A DNA stretch of 64,000 nt from Diphasiastrum complanatum (GCA_029204225.1 CM055100.1:21333152-21397151), one strand, 5' to 3'. Shown: positions 45,139-57,450, counted from the first letter of the stretch. Translations and numbers: made by a program. The notes: a model not told the origin generated them from the sequence alone.

Positions 45139-46202
45139 GGAAGATAATGACTCTGGTGACAAACTGATAACAATGAATCTCGAACGATTCGTGAAAGTTT
45201 TGCGACACTCGAATTATTTCTGTTCGAGTTGAATCAAGTAGGCTCAGTAACATAAGCTACGAATTCTAAATGAAATATGAAACGAAGCGAAGCGAGGCTA
45301 AACTTGCGCTGACATTGATTCATGCTGGGATCTCAGATCACGAAACCACACGAAACAAAACGAAACGAAAGACTTCACGACAAGGTTCTTGAACAAGATC
45401 AGTTTGTCAGGAGTCCATATGCGATCATTGGTCACTACCGACTGTATCACTCCTACAATCCTTCAGAGAGTAGTCAGACACTTCTGATCTACGTTAACAA
45501 ATTAATGTAGCATTCAACAAAGATCATACCAGAGTGCAGAATTTAAAAAAGCAAACATATTAATCACATGAATATCAGCAGACGAATTAACATTCAAGAT
45601 CATACAATCATTTAGAATAATAATGTGCACAACAGCTACAAAATCATCTATTGATGTTTCTGATTCTTCAAGCACTACATGCAGGTCCACGCAATGCGTC
45701 GGCGTGAGAGAGATACAGTTCTCTCATGAATTCGAGTCGTGCTTACTAGCGGACTTTGTATCTACAGATCCTATTATAGAAATTATCTCGCACACAGGCG
45801 GATTCGTATTCTGTATATTTCGCCTTTTGATCCTTGTCTTGCTTACTAGCATTGGACTTCAGACATTAGACTTCAGACTCTTGTCTTGCTAATCAGCAGA
45901 CTTTTTTTTCTTACATTATGCATCAAAACAGAAAGTGTATTATCGCATCTTGTAACCTTCAGATTAGAGCGATTAAACATCTGCAACTAATTACGAATTA
46001 CAAGAGTGGCAGATTAGCCACAATCTAAAGCGCTTCTATTGATGTCATGATATCATATCAGATATCTGTACCCCATGGTACTTGGATGATCTTCTTCGTC
46101 GTTCGTGGCGTGTCGTGTCGTGTGGTGTCATGTCGTCTTTTGTCAAAGGTTCAAAATTGAAAGCTAGCAAGGTTTTGGCATTAGAAACAAAATGTTTCTT
46201 CA
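45139..46202 (-). repeat. 3' LTR of copia element 5
   Basis: 1064 bp. It aligns throughout with 49328-50404. It contains the end of the RNase H frame (stop region around 46180), so the last codons of pol overlap the LTR. Small plus-strand frames in it have an equivalent in the other LTR and are not genes. Confidence 0.88.
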
Positions 46203-46988
46203 GCTCCCTCTCAAAGCATGATAGCTTGACGATTCCAAGGTTGCTCCTCTGTCTCTCGAATAGACCTTTGTCTAGGGCCTTTGTGAAAATGTCAACAACC
46301 ATGTCTTTCGTTCCAATAAGGTGGTCTGCAACATCTTCTTGCCAATCAGGTCCCTGATCAAGTGGTACTTGATCGCAATGTGTTTCATCCTTGAGTGAAA
46401 TACAGGGTCTTTCGTCAAATGTATTGCAGATGTGTTGTCCATTTGCAAAACCAAAGGTTCGTTCAATGTTTCACCCAATTCGTCCAAAAATTGTTTAAGC
46501 CAAATTATCTCGTTGGCCATCTTTGTTGCCGCGACATACTCTGCTTCGCAGGATGACTGAGCCACAATGGTCTGCTTCTTGTTGACCCAGAGAATTGCCA
46601 CTCCTGACGCAATGGTGCATCCTCCTAAAACACTTTTATCGTCGTCCTTGAGGGATGCCCAACTAGCATCACTGTAGGAAATCATCTAAAAACCTGCATC
46701 ACGACAATAACACAAACCATAATCCTTTGTTAATTGAAGATATTGCAAAATTCATTTTGCAATCTTCCAATGTGTCAAGCCAGGATTCGTGCAGAATTGG
46801 CTCATCATGAATACTACATAAGCAATGTCAGGGTGTGTATTGTCTGCAAGGTACATCAGTGATCCTATCAGCTTCCTATAAGGTGTGAGTTGCATCAATT
46901 CTTTCTCTGCCTCAGCCTTCGAACGGCTTTCATTCGTTAGCATCGTTTCTGCAAGTATTGGAGTATTCTCTCCTTTGCAATTCAGCAT
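46180..46988 (-). pseudogene. Copia 5 RNase H
   Basis: 46752-46988 is the connection region (QLTPYRKLIGSLMYLADNTH). 46272-46685 holds the RNase H core with YSDASWAS (Asp), SSCEAEYVA (Glu) and LQMDNTSAIHL (Asp), then KHIAIKYHLIRD. A frame change leads to VDIFTKALDKGLFERQRSNL at 46230-46300, ending inside the LTR. A stop separates the first two parts. Confidence 0.85.
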
Positions 46989-47580
46989 CCCGAAGTCCTC
47001 TAGGATCTTCTAAGTGTATCTGGAAGCCAAGGTAACACCTGGCCTCTCCCATATCCACGATCTCGAAATGTTTTGATATGTCTTTCTTCACTTCAGCAAT
47101 CAACTGCTCACTCTTGCAGAGTATCAGAATGTTGTCCACATACACAGCCACAATAATGATCTTTCCATCAATAATTCTTTCATACATGTTGGAATCAGCC
47201 ATCAGTGGCTTGAATCCCAATGATTTCAGGGCTTGATCTTTCCTTTTGTACCATTGTCGAGTTGACTACTTCAGACCATAGATACTCTTATGCATTCTGC
47301 ATGCATAATCAAGAAGTGAATTTAAGACATAACATAGAGGTTGTTCCATGTAGACCTCTTCATCTAACTCGCCATGCAAAAAGGTTGTCTTCTCGTCCAC
47401 AATGTGGATCCTGAGGTCATAAGCAGCTGCATCTGCAAATAACAAACGTAGGGATGAATGTTTGACGACAGGAGAGAAGGTCTCAGAGTAGTCAATACCA
47501 TATTTCTGAGAGAATTCCTTCGCTACCAGTCTTGTCTTATATCTCGTCGTGTGAGGAACACCAGACTTTATTGTCCTGTT
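46930..47580 (-). pseudogene. Copia 5 reverse transcriptase
   Basis: Pieces in different frames: KTRLVAKEFSQKYGIDYSETF near 47510, DEEVYMEQPLCYV near 47350, SIYGLK near 47280, and the open frame 46930-47220 with VAVYVDNILIL and MGEARCYLGFQIHL. The YVDD box reads YVDN, so a metal-binding Asp is lost. Several stops and frameshifts. Confidence 0.82.
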
Positions 47581-48367
47581 CTAGATGTATGCAGCTATAG
47601 CTACTGCTTCAGCCCACAATACTCTTGGAGATTTTGAGTAGGCCATCATGCATCTAGCAGCTTCCATCAGAGTCCTATTCTCCTTCTCTGCAACACCGTT
47701 GTGCTGCGGCGTATAGGCTGCAGTCCTTCTATGAATGATGCCACGATCATTGCAGAAGTCAATGAAGCGATTCGAGATGTATTTGCCACCTCGATCTGTC
47801 CTGATCTGCTTCACTTTGTTGCATGTGCATCTCTCTGCCCAATTCACATACTCTGTGAATTTATCAAGTGCTTCTGATTTATTCTGAATAAAATACACTC
47901 TGGCGAATTTACTATAATCATCAATGAAAGTTATGTAATATTTTAGGCCTCCTATTGAGATCACATTGAAAGGCCCACAGATGTCAGAATGCACTAACTC
48001 TAGAATCTTAGTCATTCTGTAGGAGTCTTTGACAAATGGAGTGCGGGGACATCTTACCCTTCAGACATGCATCACAAGTGGTCGAATTGTTCGCATTCGA
48101 GATGTTGACCCCTGTTATTGCTCCATGATGACTTTCTTGGTAAAGTGCCATCAAATTCATGTGGCATAGTCTCCTGTGCCACAGAGTGTCTGGCGAATCA
48201 TCATGAGCCTGATGCACTTGATCTGCAGGTACCTTCAGATGATATAGATTACCTTTTCTTTTGCCTTGAGTGATCAGGGTACTGGTACTGGCATCAATAA
48301 TGTTGCATGCTTCATCAGAAAATGTTACACACATCCCTGCATCAACTATCCTTGCCACAGAAAGCAA
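47581..48367 (-). pseudogene. Copia 5 integrase
   Basis: 48008-48367 holds the pre-integrase HHCC zinc region (LWHRRLCHMNLMALY, TTCDACLKGK). 47581-48015, in another frame, holds the integrase core with all three catalytic residues: LVHSDICGPF (Asp11), QIRTDRGGKY (Asp74) and GVAEKENRTL (Glu110). It ends at a stop near 47581 where RT should follow. One frameshift lies between the two parts, otherwise the core is well preserved. Confidence 0.87.
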
Positions 48368-48508
48368 GTCCTACTGTAGTGTAGGCACGAACAGAACATC
48401 TTCGAGTCATCTGTCTGGGCCATTCGTGTTGAGCCACAACTAACCAGTACCGTTTACTTGATGTTTCAATCCATCTCCAAGGACAATGAATCTTGAAGAA
48501 TCTACACT

Positions 48509-49090
48509 TCAGAAATCAGACATTATCTGTCTTGATTTGACAAAGTGCGAGGTAGCTCTTGACTCAAGGATTACCTCATGTGTGTCAAATGTTGACGCTG
48601 CACAGATATAGGCAGTCGAATTATTTCTGTTCGATCTTTCCTTGCCCATTTTTGATCTCTCTGGCTCCTCGACATAGAACGAACTATTATTGTTCTCTTG
48701 TATACTTTGTGTGGTTGTCTGGAAAGATCTAGGGAAGGCTCTCAACAGGAAAGTGAGCTACTTCTCAGCTGACACTGCATTTTCTGCACCAGAATTGTGT
48801 AGTGACAGAAATAGATCCTTCATCTTCCTTATAAAATATGTGAGGTCCTTCCCATCCCACTGTAGGTTTGTCAGCTGATCTTCCAGCATCATTATTTGAC
48901 TTTGTGATTTCGTTTGAAATCTCGTGAGCAGTGTATCCCACATCTCCTTTGCCTTGGAGAGTGTAGCTAGGTCAAGCATGAGACTATCTTCGATGGAAGA
49001 TGATAGCAAGGCTACTACCTTGTCATTTTTCTCCCTCCACTCACGTAGCTCTTTGCTTGATGTCAAGGGCATCTCCTTTGTGCCCTCCAC
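48509..49090 (-). pseudogene. Copia 5 gag and protease remnant
   Basis: 48758-49090 is a UBN2-type gag piece (LSKAKEMWDTLLTRFQTKS, SQIMMLEDQLTNLQ, YFIRKMKDLFLSL). After a short break 48509-48745 continues with EVILESRATSHFVKSRQI, in which the protease LDSGATSHF has become LESRATSHF, so the catalytic Asp and Gly are lost. The CCHC knuckle expected between them is not seen. An N-terminal part is also missing or shifted. Confidence 0.8.
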
Positions 49091-49309
49091 CTAGGAGAAG
49101 AGTCCTTCACCCTTTAGTATCAGCGATGTTTTAACTTTCTAGGCTAGAAAGGTAGATCCTAAAGAATCCAAAACTATGCATATCTTGGATTGAATGTTGT
49201 TGATTGAAGCCATTGCTTCTGAATTCGTGTTCACTTGTTGATGGTTGATCGTTTGAATGCTTTTAGCCCCTTGGATCTGATAGCCTTTGGCTATGTCAAA
49301 CTACGACAA

Positions 49310-49326
49310 AGTGGGCTTTGATACCA
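49310..49326 (-). other. Primer-binding site of copia element 5
   Basis: The minus strand reads TGGTATCAAAGCCCAC next to the LTR end, one base off the usual tRNA-Met primer site. Confidence 0.8.
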
Positions 49327-49327
49327 C

Positions 49328-50404
49328 TGAAGATAATGACTCTGGTGATAAACTGATAACAATGAATCTCGAACGATTTGCGAAAGTTTTGCGACACTCG
49401 AATTCTTTATGTTCGAGTTGAATCAAGCAGGCTCAATAACATATGCTTATGAAATGAGATGAATTCTAAGCAAAAAATGAAATGAAGTGAAGCGAAGGGA
49501 AGCTAAACTTGCACTGACATTGATTCATGGTGGACTCTCAGATCATGAAACCACACGAAATAAAACGAAACGAAAGACTTCATGACAAGGTTCTCAAACA
49601 AGATCAATTCTTCAGGAGTTCAGATATGATCGTTGGTCACTACCGACTGTATCACTCCTACAATCCTTCAGAGAGTAGTCAGACACTTTTGATCTACGTT
49701 AACAAATTAATGTAGCATTCAACAAAGATCAAACCAGAGTGCGGAATTTAAAAGAACAAGCATATTAGTCACACGAATATCAATAGATGAATTTTACATT
49801 CAAGATCATACAATCATTTAGAATAATAATGTGCACAACAGCTACAAAATCATCTATTGATGTTTCTAATTCTTCAAGCACTACACGCAGATCCACGTAG
49901 TGCGTCGGCGTGAGACGAATATAGTTCTCTCATGAATTCAAGTCACGCTTACTAGCGGACTTTGGATCTACAAATCCTATTACATAAATTATCTCGCACG
50001 CACACGGATTCATATTTTGTATATTTCATCTTCCGATTCTTGTTCTGCTTACTAGCATTGGACTTCAGACATCATACTTCAGACTCTTGTCTTGCTTACT
50101 AGCAGACTTTTTCTTCTTACATTATGCATCAAAACAGAAAGTATATAGTCGTGTCTTGTAACCTTCAGATTAGAGTGATTAAACATCTGCAACTAATTAC
50201 GAATTACAAGAATGATAGATTAGCCACGATCTAAAATGCTTATGCCGATGTCATGATATCAGATCACATATCTGTACCCCATGGTACTTGGTTGATCTTC
50301 TTGGCCATTCGTGGCGTGCTTGTGTCATGTCGTGTCACCTTTTGTTAAAGGTTCAAAATTGAAAGCTAGCAAGGCTTTGGTGTTAGAAACAAAATGTTTC
50401 TTCA
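49328..50404 (-). repeat. 5' LTR of copia element 5
   Basis: 1077 bp with TGAAGA/TCTTCA ends. The primer site adjoins its left (inner) edge. Scattered substitutions separate it from the partner LTR at 45139-46202. Confidence 0.88.
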
Positions 50405-51068
50405 TATATAACCTTATATGAAATCATAGTAATTAGTTGAAATATCATTTAGCATTGTAATAAAGATGTTGATCAATGGTGTGGTATCTAGTATATGATT
50501 GATTGACATTGTCCAATTGCTCGTCTTTTTTTTTTCGATTTGAGGAACATCATCTTGGATACAAAACAACCATATATAGAAAGGGCGAATGCATATTGCT
50601 CATCATGAGATACCATGGCACACTAGGTCAATCCAAAGAGATTTATCCCTAACTAACTTGAGCCAAGTATCAATCAATCAAATGAGTGATTGAGTGGGCA
50701 ATGAATCAATTGAGTATATGACTGATTGTTTGATTTTGATCATTCCATCTTGAAAGAAATATTGAGTGAGATCATCACTCATCTTGGACAAGAGTTCAAA
50801 CTTTGAACATTGACTGCTATGTGGTCTTTAAACTAGTTGAGATAGGCGTGTGCACACTATCTACGGATGTCTAACATTTGTCAGTATGAACGTCATTTTA
50901 ATTGCTCATCATGTGTTGTCCCACCCAAGCAATTTTCTTGATAGCAATGTTACTAGAATATTAGATTTTCATTAAGCCTAGCTAGAATATACATGGATTA
51001 GATGTTGGCATGTCTTTAACAAATTTTATTATATTTGTTCAATACATATGGTCTCATAATGACTACTT
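50405..51068. other. No gene seen
   Basis: AT-rich flank of copia element 5. No recognisable frame, LTR or inverted repeat. Confidence 0.5.
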
Positions 51069-51830
51069 ATGATGTGGTATAGAGTAGCTGGCTACAATGT
51101 GTATATGTCATTGACGATGTTAACATCATCAAATAGTGATTCATCTCATGATCGCAACAGCAGGTATATATTGTTATTGATATTGACATCAATTGCACTT
51201 TATTTGTTATTTGAATATGAGTGTATAATTTTTTTTGCAAATTTATTCTTACAATGACATTTGATTGGAATTATGAATTCTAGGGAAATTATTGTACCTC
51301 CACGTGATTTAGAGAAAGAAAAAAGAATTGAGCTCTATCACAGAAAAAAGGTGGCAAGACTATTATTTTCAAGCTCTTCCATTAGTCGATGTAGACCGCC
51401 TATTGATCCATCACATGTATGTATATTGATTTATGCCATAATTTTTTTATTTGTAATAGTGATGTACTCTGATTTGGTTGAGGATTGTGCTATAGTATAT
51501 TGCTCTTTGGAAAGCCAAGACACCACTCCATCACAAATGAGGGTTGCAAATGTACTAAATGTACAAAGACTATTTTGTCAATTTTTGTCACATGTTACAA
51601 TTCGTCACATGTTAGAATTTGTCAATTTTCACTTGAATGACACTGAAAGAATTCGTGCCATTTGCAATTGGATTATTGGACTAGTTTTAACCAGAATATG
51701 ATGAGAGGATACCATGTACATGCACACAATGCGAAGGCCTGGGATTCGGACAAGGAAGATTGTCAATGATCATATTTGGGCCAATGGAGTGCACACAGAG
51801 AATCCAAGAGTACGAGAGGTAAACTCTTTA
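51069..51830 (+). pseudogene. 5' exons of a transposon-type gene, unrecognised
   Basis: Exon-like pieces: about 51110-51162 (SSNSDSSHDRNSR, then GTATATAT), 51284-51418 (EIIVPPRDLEKEKRIELYH, KKVARLLFSSSS, ending before GTATGTAT) and about 51706-51820, which ends at GTAAAC. The last piece (MRRPGIRTRKIVNDHIWANG) is loosely like the N-terminal Cys/His-rich domain that precedes TNP2 transposases. It lies upstream of and on the same strand as the CACTA genes, so I infer it is the 5' part of that element. Confidence 0.35.
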
Positions 51831-51932
51831 TAGTGTTTTTTGGAAATGCTTTAATCTTTGAGACCCTTATGACACTTCAAGTATAGTTTGGCCAATAAAT
51901 ATTGAGCGATAGTATGAGTGCCACGATACTTT

Positions 51933-52151
51933 GAAGTTAGTCTCTCACTTGCTTCTAAAAGGAAAAATCCAAATAGAATAATTAGATGAAGTTAATGTCT
52001 CACTTGCTTCTAAAAGAAAAAACCCAAATAGAATGATTAGATGAAGTTAATCTCCCACTTGCTTCTAAAGGAAAAATCCAAATAAAATGATTAGATGAAA
52101 TTAATCTCTCACTTGCTTCTAAAAGAAAAAATCCAAATAGAATGATTAGAT
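51933..52151 (+). repeat. 55-bp minisatellite, four copies
   Basis: Units at 51933, 51988, 52043 and 52097 of 54-55 bp each share CTCACTTGCTTCTAAAAG...CCAAATAGAATGATTAGAT with a few differences. It is intergenic or intronic next to the GA microsatellite. Confidence 0.92.
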
Positions 52152-52202
52152 GTAGTTAATCTTGATTTCCATATCCAATCACCCATAATAGACTAATTCA
52201 CG

Positions 52203-52205
<3 letters not shown>

Positions 52206-52297
<92 letters not shown>
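52206..52297 (+). repeat. (GA)46 microsatellite
   Basis: An uninterrupted 92-bp GA run. Open frames read through it (Arg-Glu or Ser-Leu repeats) are artefacts. Confidence 0.98.
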
Positions 52298-52299
<2 letters not shown>

Positions 52300-52625
52300 A
52301 TGAAAGAGTTAAAGGTAACCAACAGTCCCAATTCTAGGAAGGTGTGTAGCCCTTGTTTTCTTCCGTTAAAGGCGTGGTTCAAATGTTTTTTGTTGGAAGA
52401 TGAGTTCCAAAAAAAAGCCCAAATGCCACAGGGAGGGAGCATGTGGTGACATTCTAGAGTAGGATATAATCGTGTGGTTTGGGAGTTTTGATTAGCACCC
52501 TATAATGTTCTCTCTGTTTTTCTCTTCATGTGTGTTTAGGGTAGGTGTGGGTGTGCGTGCGTGTGTTTGTGTGTGTGCATGCTACTGGTTTACGATTTGT
52601 GTTATATATTAATTTATGTTTCATG

Positions 52626-52731
<106 letters not shown>

Positions 52732-52833
52732 GTACATCTAACATTTTCAGCTTTTGCAGAAGAAGGAACATAAGTTGGTTTCAGGAAAAGAGTTGCAAGA
52801 GAGATTGAGAATATTATTGATAGGATAAATCAC

Positions 52834-53100
52834 ATGAATATTGATTTTGGATCATCATGGGCCTTAGATGATGCTCTTGTTGATGATGACCCCTCGCATG
52901 ATATAAGTAGTTCATCAATGCCTTGTGATTCAATCCATGTCTCCAAATTTCTAGAACGTTCTTACCACCCAACCACACCTATTTTAGATGTTGCACACGA
53001 GTCCTACACGATACTCCACGTGGATTCCACAATCTTGACGACCCCTTTCAAAAAGAGAACACGTCTTGGACGTATTATGACTAGTTTGAAAGATAATTGA
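52834..53100 (+). pseudogene. Acidic reading frame upstream of the SET domain
   Basis: The 88-codon frame MNIDFGSSWALDDALVDDD... ends in a basic patch (FKKRTRLGRIMTSLKDN). No domain recognised. Its position and orientation suggest it is the N-terminal region of the SET-domain gene that follows. Confidence 0.4.
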
Positions 53101-53266
53101 AAATTACTACGCATTGTTGATGTGTCAAAAGACATTCTAGGTCCTTTGTCTAACCTTCCTCTTCCACCTAGCTTGCAACCATTAGTAAATTAGAAGTAGA
53201 TATTCATGTTGGCCACTCCAATCACCATTACCATGAAATGGAACACCATTTACGTATTGGGGTCGA

Positions 53267-53776
53267 ATGTACATGATCATGCCTAGTGAACACTTTCCTG
53301 AGGCTAGTTTGGGCCTTTTTGCATTGAGTAGTATTGAGGTCCCTCTAAATAGTGTTGTGACATTGATGCCATATGCAAGACCTCAATACAATTGGGGTGA
53401 TTGGCATGCTTTGTGTCGTCACCAATGGAGGATGCAAGTATATGGCTTGAATTAAAATGCTTGTTCTTTAGAGGAGCAACGCATGCAAGTAGGCAACATC
53501 TCAAGGGCAAATCGTACATACATTGATGGACGTCTAGATGTGCATGGAAACATTGCTACATATATAAATAGTTCCATTGGCCACTCTCTATTGACGAATT
53601 GTGATTTTGAAGAACGCACCAATGGAAAAGAAGAATATTTTACTAGGAATGTAAAGGGCACTTATGTAATGGTCTGTGCCACTAGATCTATCAAGTTTGG
53701 AAAAGAATTGTTCATCAAGTATAGTTTCAACCGTCCTCTACCCAAATGTTTGCAAAAGACAATAAGTCGAATGTGA
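53267..53776 (+). pseudogene. SET-domain protein (decayed)
   Basis: SET domains are lysine methyltransferases that use S-adenosylmethionine. A single frame with one TAA (53453-53455) shows the family order: LGLFALSSIEVPLNSVV, then IDGRLDVHGNIATYINSSIG (the GNxAxxINHS motif, with Ser for His), NCDFEE, and finally VCATRSIKFGKELFIKYSFN (A.R.I..GEEL..DY, with Lys and Ser in place of the usual Asp and Tyr region). Loss of His and of the last motif would probably abolish activity. It is about 170 codons long, the core only. It lies just upstream of the CACTA transposase on the same strand. Confidence 0.6.
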
Positions 53777-54063
53777 AGATTTAAATTTTGATGATATGCA
53801 AAGATGTATAATCCATGCATCTTGATTGTATTTGGTTTGTGTCATTAAATATGTCAAATGTTAGGAGCATTATTCGTCAAGCATTATTTGTCATTTGCCT
53901 AAATGTTTACATAAGATAATAAGTGAAAGCTAATATATGTGAAATTCATAAATATGTAAATATGTAGAAGCATGCAATTCTTTGAGTTCATTGAATGTTA
54001 ACAAGTTGAAAAGAAAAATGGTCTAATAGATACATTGGTATGTTCATACTATTTAAACAAAGA

Positions 54064-54150
54064 GGTAATTTATATTCATATGCAACATTTAGATCTATCA
54101 AGTACTGGGAGGAAATGTTTATCAATCATTGTTTCAACCTACTTCTTGTT
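54064..54150 (+). pseudogene. Second copy of the SET C-terminal motif
   Basis: ATFRSIKYWEEMFINHCFN matches ATRSIKFGKELFIKYSFN at 53685-53740. The DNA also matches (AGATCTATCAAGT...TTCAACC). It is a decayed duplication lying between the SET frame and the transposase. Confidence 0.55.
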
Positions 54151-54227
54151 ATTTTGGTATATAGGATTCTTTATCCTCATTTAGTGTTGGAGACAAAAAT
54201 CCTCGTAATGGTTGACGTAGATGATGA

Positions 54228-56892
54228 ATGCAATACAATGGTCCTCATATAAAGCAATTACCTCGTCGTCTACTTCAAGGCTTAAAAGAGATGATGGAAA
54301 TTGATGAGCGCATTAATCAAGACACTAATGCATCTGAATCTAGCTCATCTATATCTACTTCTTTGCAAACAAGTTCCAACGATGAAAATGAGCTTCCAAT
54401 GAATGATGAATATGAAATCATGTGAGACATGTTGGATGATATGTACAATAGTGCAGCTAGACACAATGAACAAAATGAGGAGGCACTTTTGTCTAAAGAA
54501 GAAAAGAAATTGCGAGAAGAATCAAAGACCGCATTGTATCCTGGAGAAAAGACATCTCGTTTGGTGACTTCTCTACTTCTATTTTTGCTTGATAAATTAT
54601 AATATTCCTCCTTGGTTGAGTACAAAAAAGAGACACATTATGTTGGCACTTCTAATTCCTGGCCAATGCAAGGTTAAGAACATGGATGTGTATCTTGAAC
54701 CGCTTATTGACAAGTTGGAAGATTTGTGAAAGGGGATAAAGGCATATGACATTTTGCGCCCTTACATGAGAGGGAGTTTACAATACATGCCATTGTAATG
54801 TGGAAAATGCATGACTATCCAGGATTAGGTGAATGCTCAAGTAATCACTCAAACAATGCCTATCTTGTGTATATAGAAGTTTGTTTACAATTACATACAA
54901 CTAGTAATTCCTGGCATTTACATGATATACTACAATGGCTAGAATTATTCTTTGACATATACTTTTTTTAATAGTGATTGATAGTATCCATTTGTTGGGC
55001 ATGCTTTCAAACGGCTGGAAAAAATGCTTGTTTTTTGTGTGGGCCAAATCTTGTGAGAAGATACTCTTATAGTCGCAAAAAAGTGGTTTATGAAAATCAT
55101 CGTAAATACTTACATGAAGGCCATCCATTCAGAGACACTCATAGAAGAGGTTTTGGAGGAAAAGTTGAGAGAGAGATGTCTCCAAAGAGGATGTCTGTGG
55201 AAGATTGGCGAAAACTATGGGAGGAATCTCAAGCAAAGCCAATCGATGGTATGAAAAGATTATCTATATTTCATCGTTTGGATATTGGAATAACCTCTTG
55301 ATTAATTACCTACTTGATCCCATGCACATATTTAAAAGTGTGGGTGAATCTATTTGGAAACACTTGATTGGTGAAAAAGATACCATTGCTGCAAGGCACG
55401 ATCTAAAAGAATCAAACACGAAAAAAGAATATTGGATAAAGGATGGTGAAGATCATGCTCCAAAAGTACCTTGGAGATTCACTAAGGAGGAGCTTAACCA
55501 TGTGTGCTCCATTATTCATGACATTAGCACACCAACTGGTTTTGCCCATTCTCTACGGTCATCATTCATAGTGGATGGAAAGTTGCAAGGTCTCAAATCT
55601 CATGATTGGCTAAAGATGATTCAATTCATCTATCCATTGTCAATTCGCGAGTACTTGTCAAAAGATATTTGTGAGACCATATAAAAACTATCAATCATTG
55701 TCAGGTATTTACATGTACTTGGTGCATTTTTTTATTTAGTATTTATTGATTGGAATTTCAAATAGACATAAAATGGATTGAATATGTTGCAGATGGATGT
55801 GTTCAAAAGAAATCTGTGAGTTGGATCTTCGCAAGAGACATAAGGATATGGTGGAGATTGTGTGCATGTTTGAGAGATATTTTTCGACTTCTATCATGGA
55901 CTCGCAAGTGCATTTATTGGTGCACTTGGTTGAAGAAGTTTCTATTGCTGGTCCAGTGCACACTAGGTATAAGTGCATAAATTTTTTTTTTGCAAGTGTA
56001 TTGAAACTAAATCAATTGATACATGAACTCATTAAAACACGTATTTTTAACCATTTGTGACTTTTTAGGTGGATGTTCTTTATGGAAAGATACATGAAAT
56101 TCTTAAAAGATTTTGTGCATCAAAAGGCAAGGCCTGAAGGTAGCATGTCAAAGGGATGGCTAGTACATGAATCTCTCTTTTATGTTACTAAAATATTTTC
56201 CACCAACTACATCCATCTGCTCCACTATTGTGGTGTGCCAAAGAGGTAACTAGTGAAAAACCTTTCCACTTTCGTGTTGAAAGGATTGATAACAAGAGAT
56301 GCACACACGATTATGGTGTAAGAGCATCTTTCCAACAAGAAAGTCAAAGCAGTGCACGAGATCGAAATCCCATCTCAGGAGACATAGATTTTGTAGGAAC
56401 TATACAAAATATTTATGATGTGTCATTTGGTGAAAGTTTTATTTGATGTGAAATGGTTCAAGGTGAGCAGGTGCACATGCTATGCTATCATGTTTTTCAT
56501 TTTATTGCAAGTGACTTCAGTATTTGAGTTTTCGATATGTTCTAAGATAGTAATTTTTGCAGGTGTTTTTTCAACTAGATCGACTAAACAAGATATGGTG
56601 GTTTGTAGCTCAAGTTGAACCACGTTCACGACGAGTGTTTGAGGGTGCAAATGTTGAGAATGAAATGGAAAGCCTTCATTTTAACTATGAGATTGAGCTG
56701 CCTAGAGATGTAGTAAATCTTCAAACCATACTTGAAGCACCCACTTCCATAGATGTTGAGAATAGAAATTCTAATAATAGTCAGGATGATGAAATAATTT
56801 TTGATAGTGAGAGTGATGATGAAAATCATCTAAGAGGAGATGAATTGCAAGATGTTGTCGCTGATGAAATTGATTCTTGTAATTCTGAATAG
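54228..56892 (+). pseudogene. CACTA (En/Spm) TNP2 transposase, DUF4218-like and DUF4216-like parts
   Basis: Frame 54228 on: KQLPRRLLQGLKEMMEIDER, a stop at 54423, then NEEALLSKEEKKLREESKTA and YPGEKTSRLV, typical of TNP2 N-termini. Next come NIPPWLSTKKRHIMLALLIP (54599), MDVYLEPLIDKLEDL, a damaged MWKMHDYPGLGECS, FLCGPNLVRRYSYSRKKVVY (55035) and MHIFKSVGESIWKHLIG (55325). DUF4218-like: 55797-55966 (HLLVHLVEEVSIAGPVHTR), a GTATAAG...TTTTAG intron, then WMFFMERYMKFLKDFVHQKA. DUF4216-like: DFVGTIQNIYDVSFGESF, another intron (56467-56561), then FFQLDRLNKIWWFVAQVEP and an acidic end with stop at 56890. Several stops and frameshifts make it inactive. Only introns of about 100 bp interrupt it. Confidence 0.85.
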
Positions 56893-57119
56893 AAAATGAT
56901 TATTGCAATTTTAAATGAAATTGATTCTTGCAATGCTTTCAAATGATTGTTATTTAGCCAAAATAGAATCTCATTTATGGTCAAGTATGTGAAAAGAATA
57001 GACATAGTTTGACTTCAATCCCATTTTTTCGGAGATAATGTCGGTGAAGATAGATGTACGGTTTCATGTTCCAAGAAAATTCTCATTTTTTAACGAATGT
57101 TGCAAAGGCAGTAAATCAC

Positions 57120-57450
57120 TAAAAGCATGTGAATTAATGAAATCACCACCACAAACTATGACAAAATCAAGTGTTTCATCATAGTCAATCCCCTTGAATT
57201 GAGCATATCCCTTGGTAACTAGTCTTGTTTTATAATTGTTCACACTACCATCTTGATTAAGCTTGATCTTAAAGACCCATTTGCAAATAGTAACATTTTG
57301 TATCTTTGATAGAGGATCAATAATTTTACAATTATCTCAAACAATGCATCGTATACTCACTTTTCATTGCATCAAATCACTCTTTTGTTGATATAGTTTC
57401 ATTTACACTTGAAAGAACATCATCAAACTTAAGGTAGTAATAAGGGCAAT
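57120..57450 (-). pseudogene. Copia RT entry fragment
   Basis: Minus-strand pieces read KEXFDAMKSEYTMHC, then [37 protein letters not shown] in mixed frames. This is the linker and first RT motifs only. It sits right after a primer site, so nearly all of gag, integrase and RT has been deleted. Confidence 0.7.

Larger units (their letters stand above)
45139..50404 (-). mobile_element. Copia element 5, full length but decayed
   Basis: A minus-strand element with two similar LTRs of about 1.07 kb, a primer site, gag, protease, integrase, RT, RNase H and a polypurine tract. LTR ends in minus orientation are TGAAGA...TCTTCA. The left flank AAGTG and right flank TATAT do not match, so there is no target duplication. 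The left LTR also starts GG instead of TG in the plus reading. It sits directly against the truncated TRIM LTR. Confidence 0.9.

Noticed and set aside
45322-45510. 62-codon plus-strand frame with a near-identical copy at 49527-49715
   Set aside because: It lies inside both LTRs of copia element 5, opposite to its transcription. Conservation comes from LTR duplication, not from protein function.
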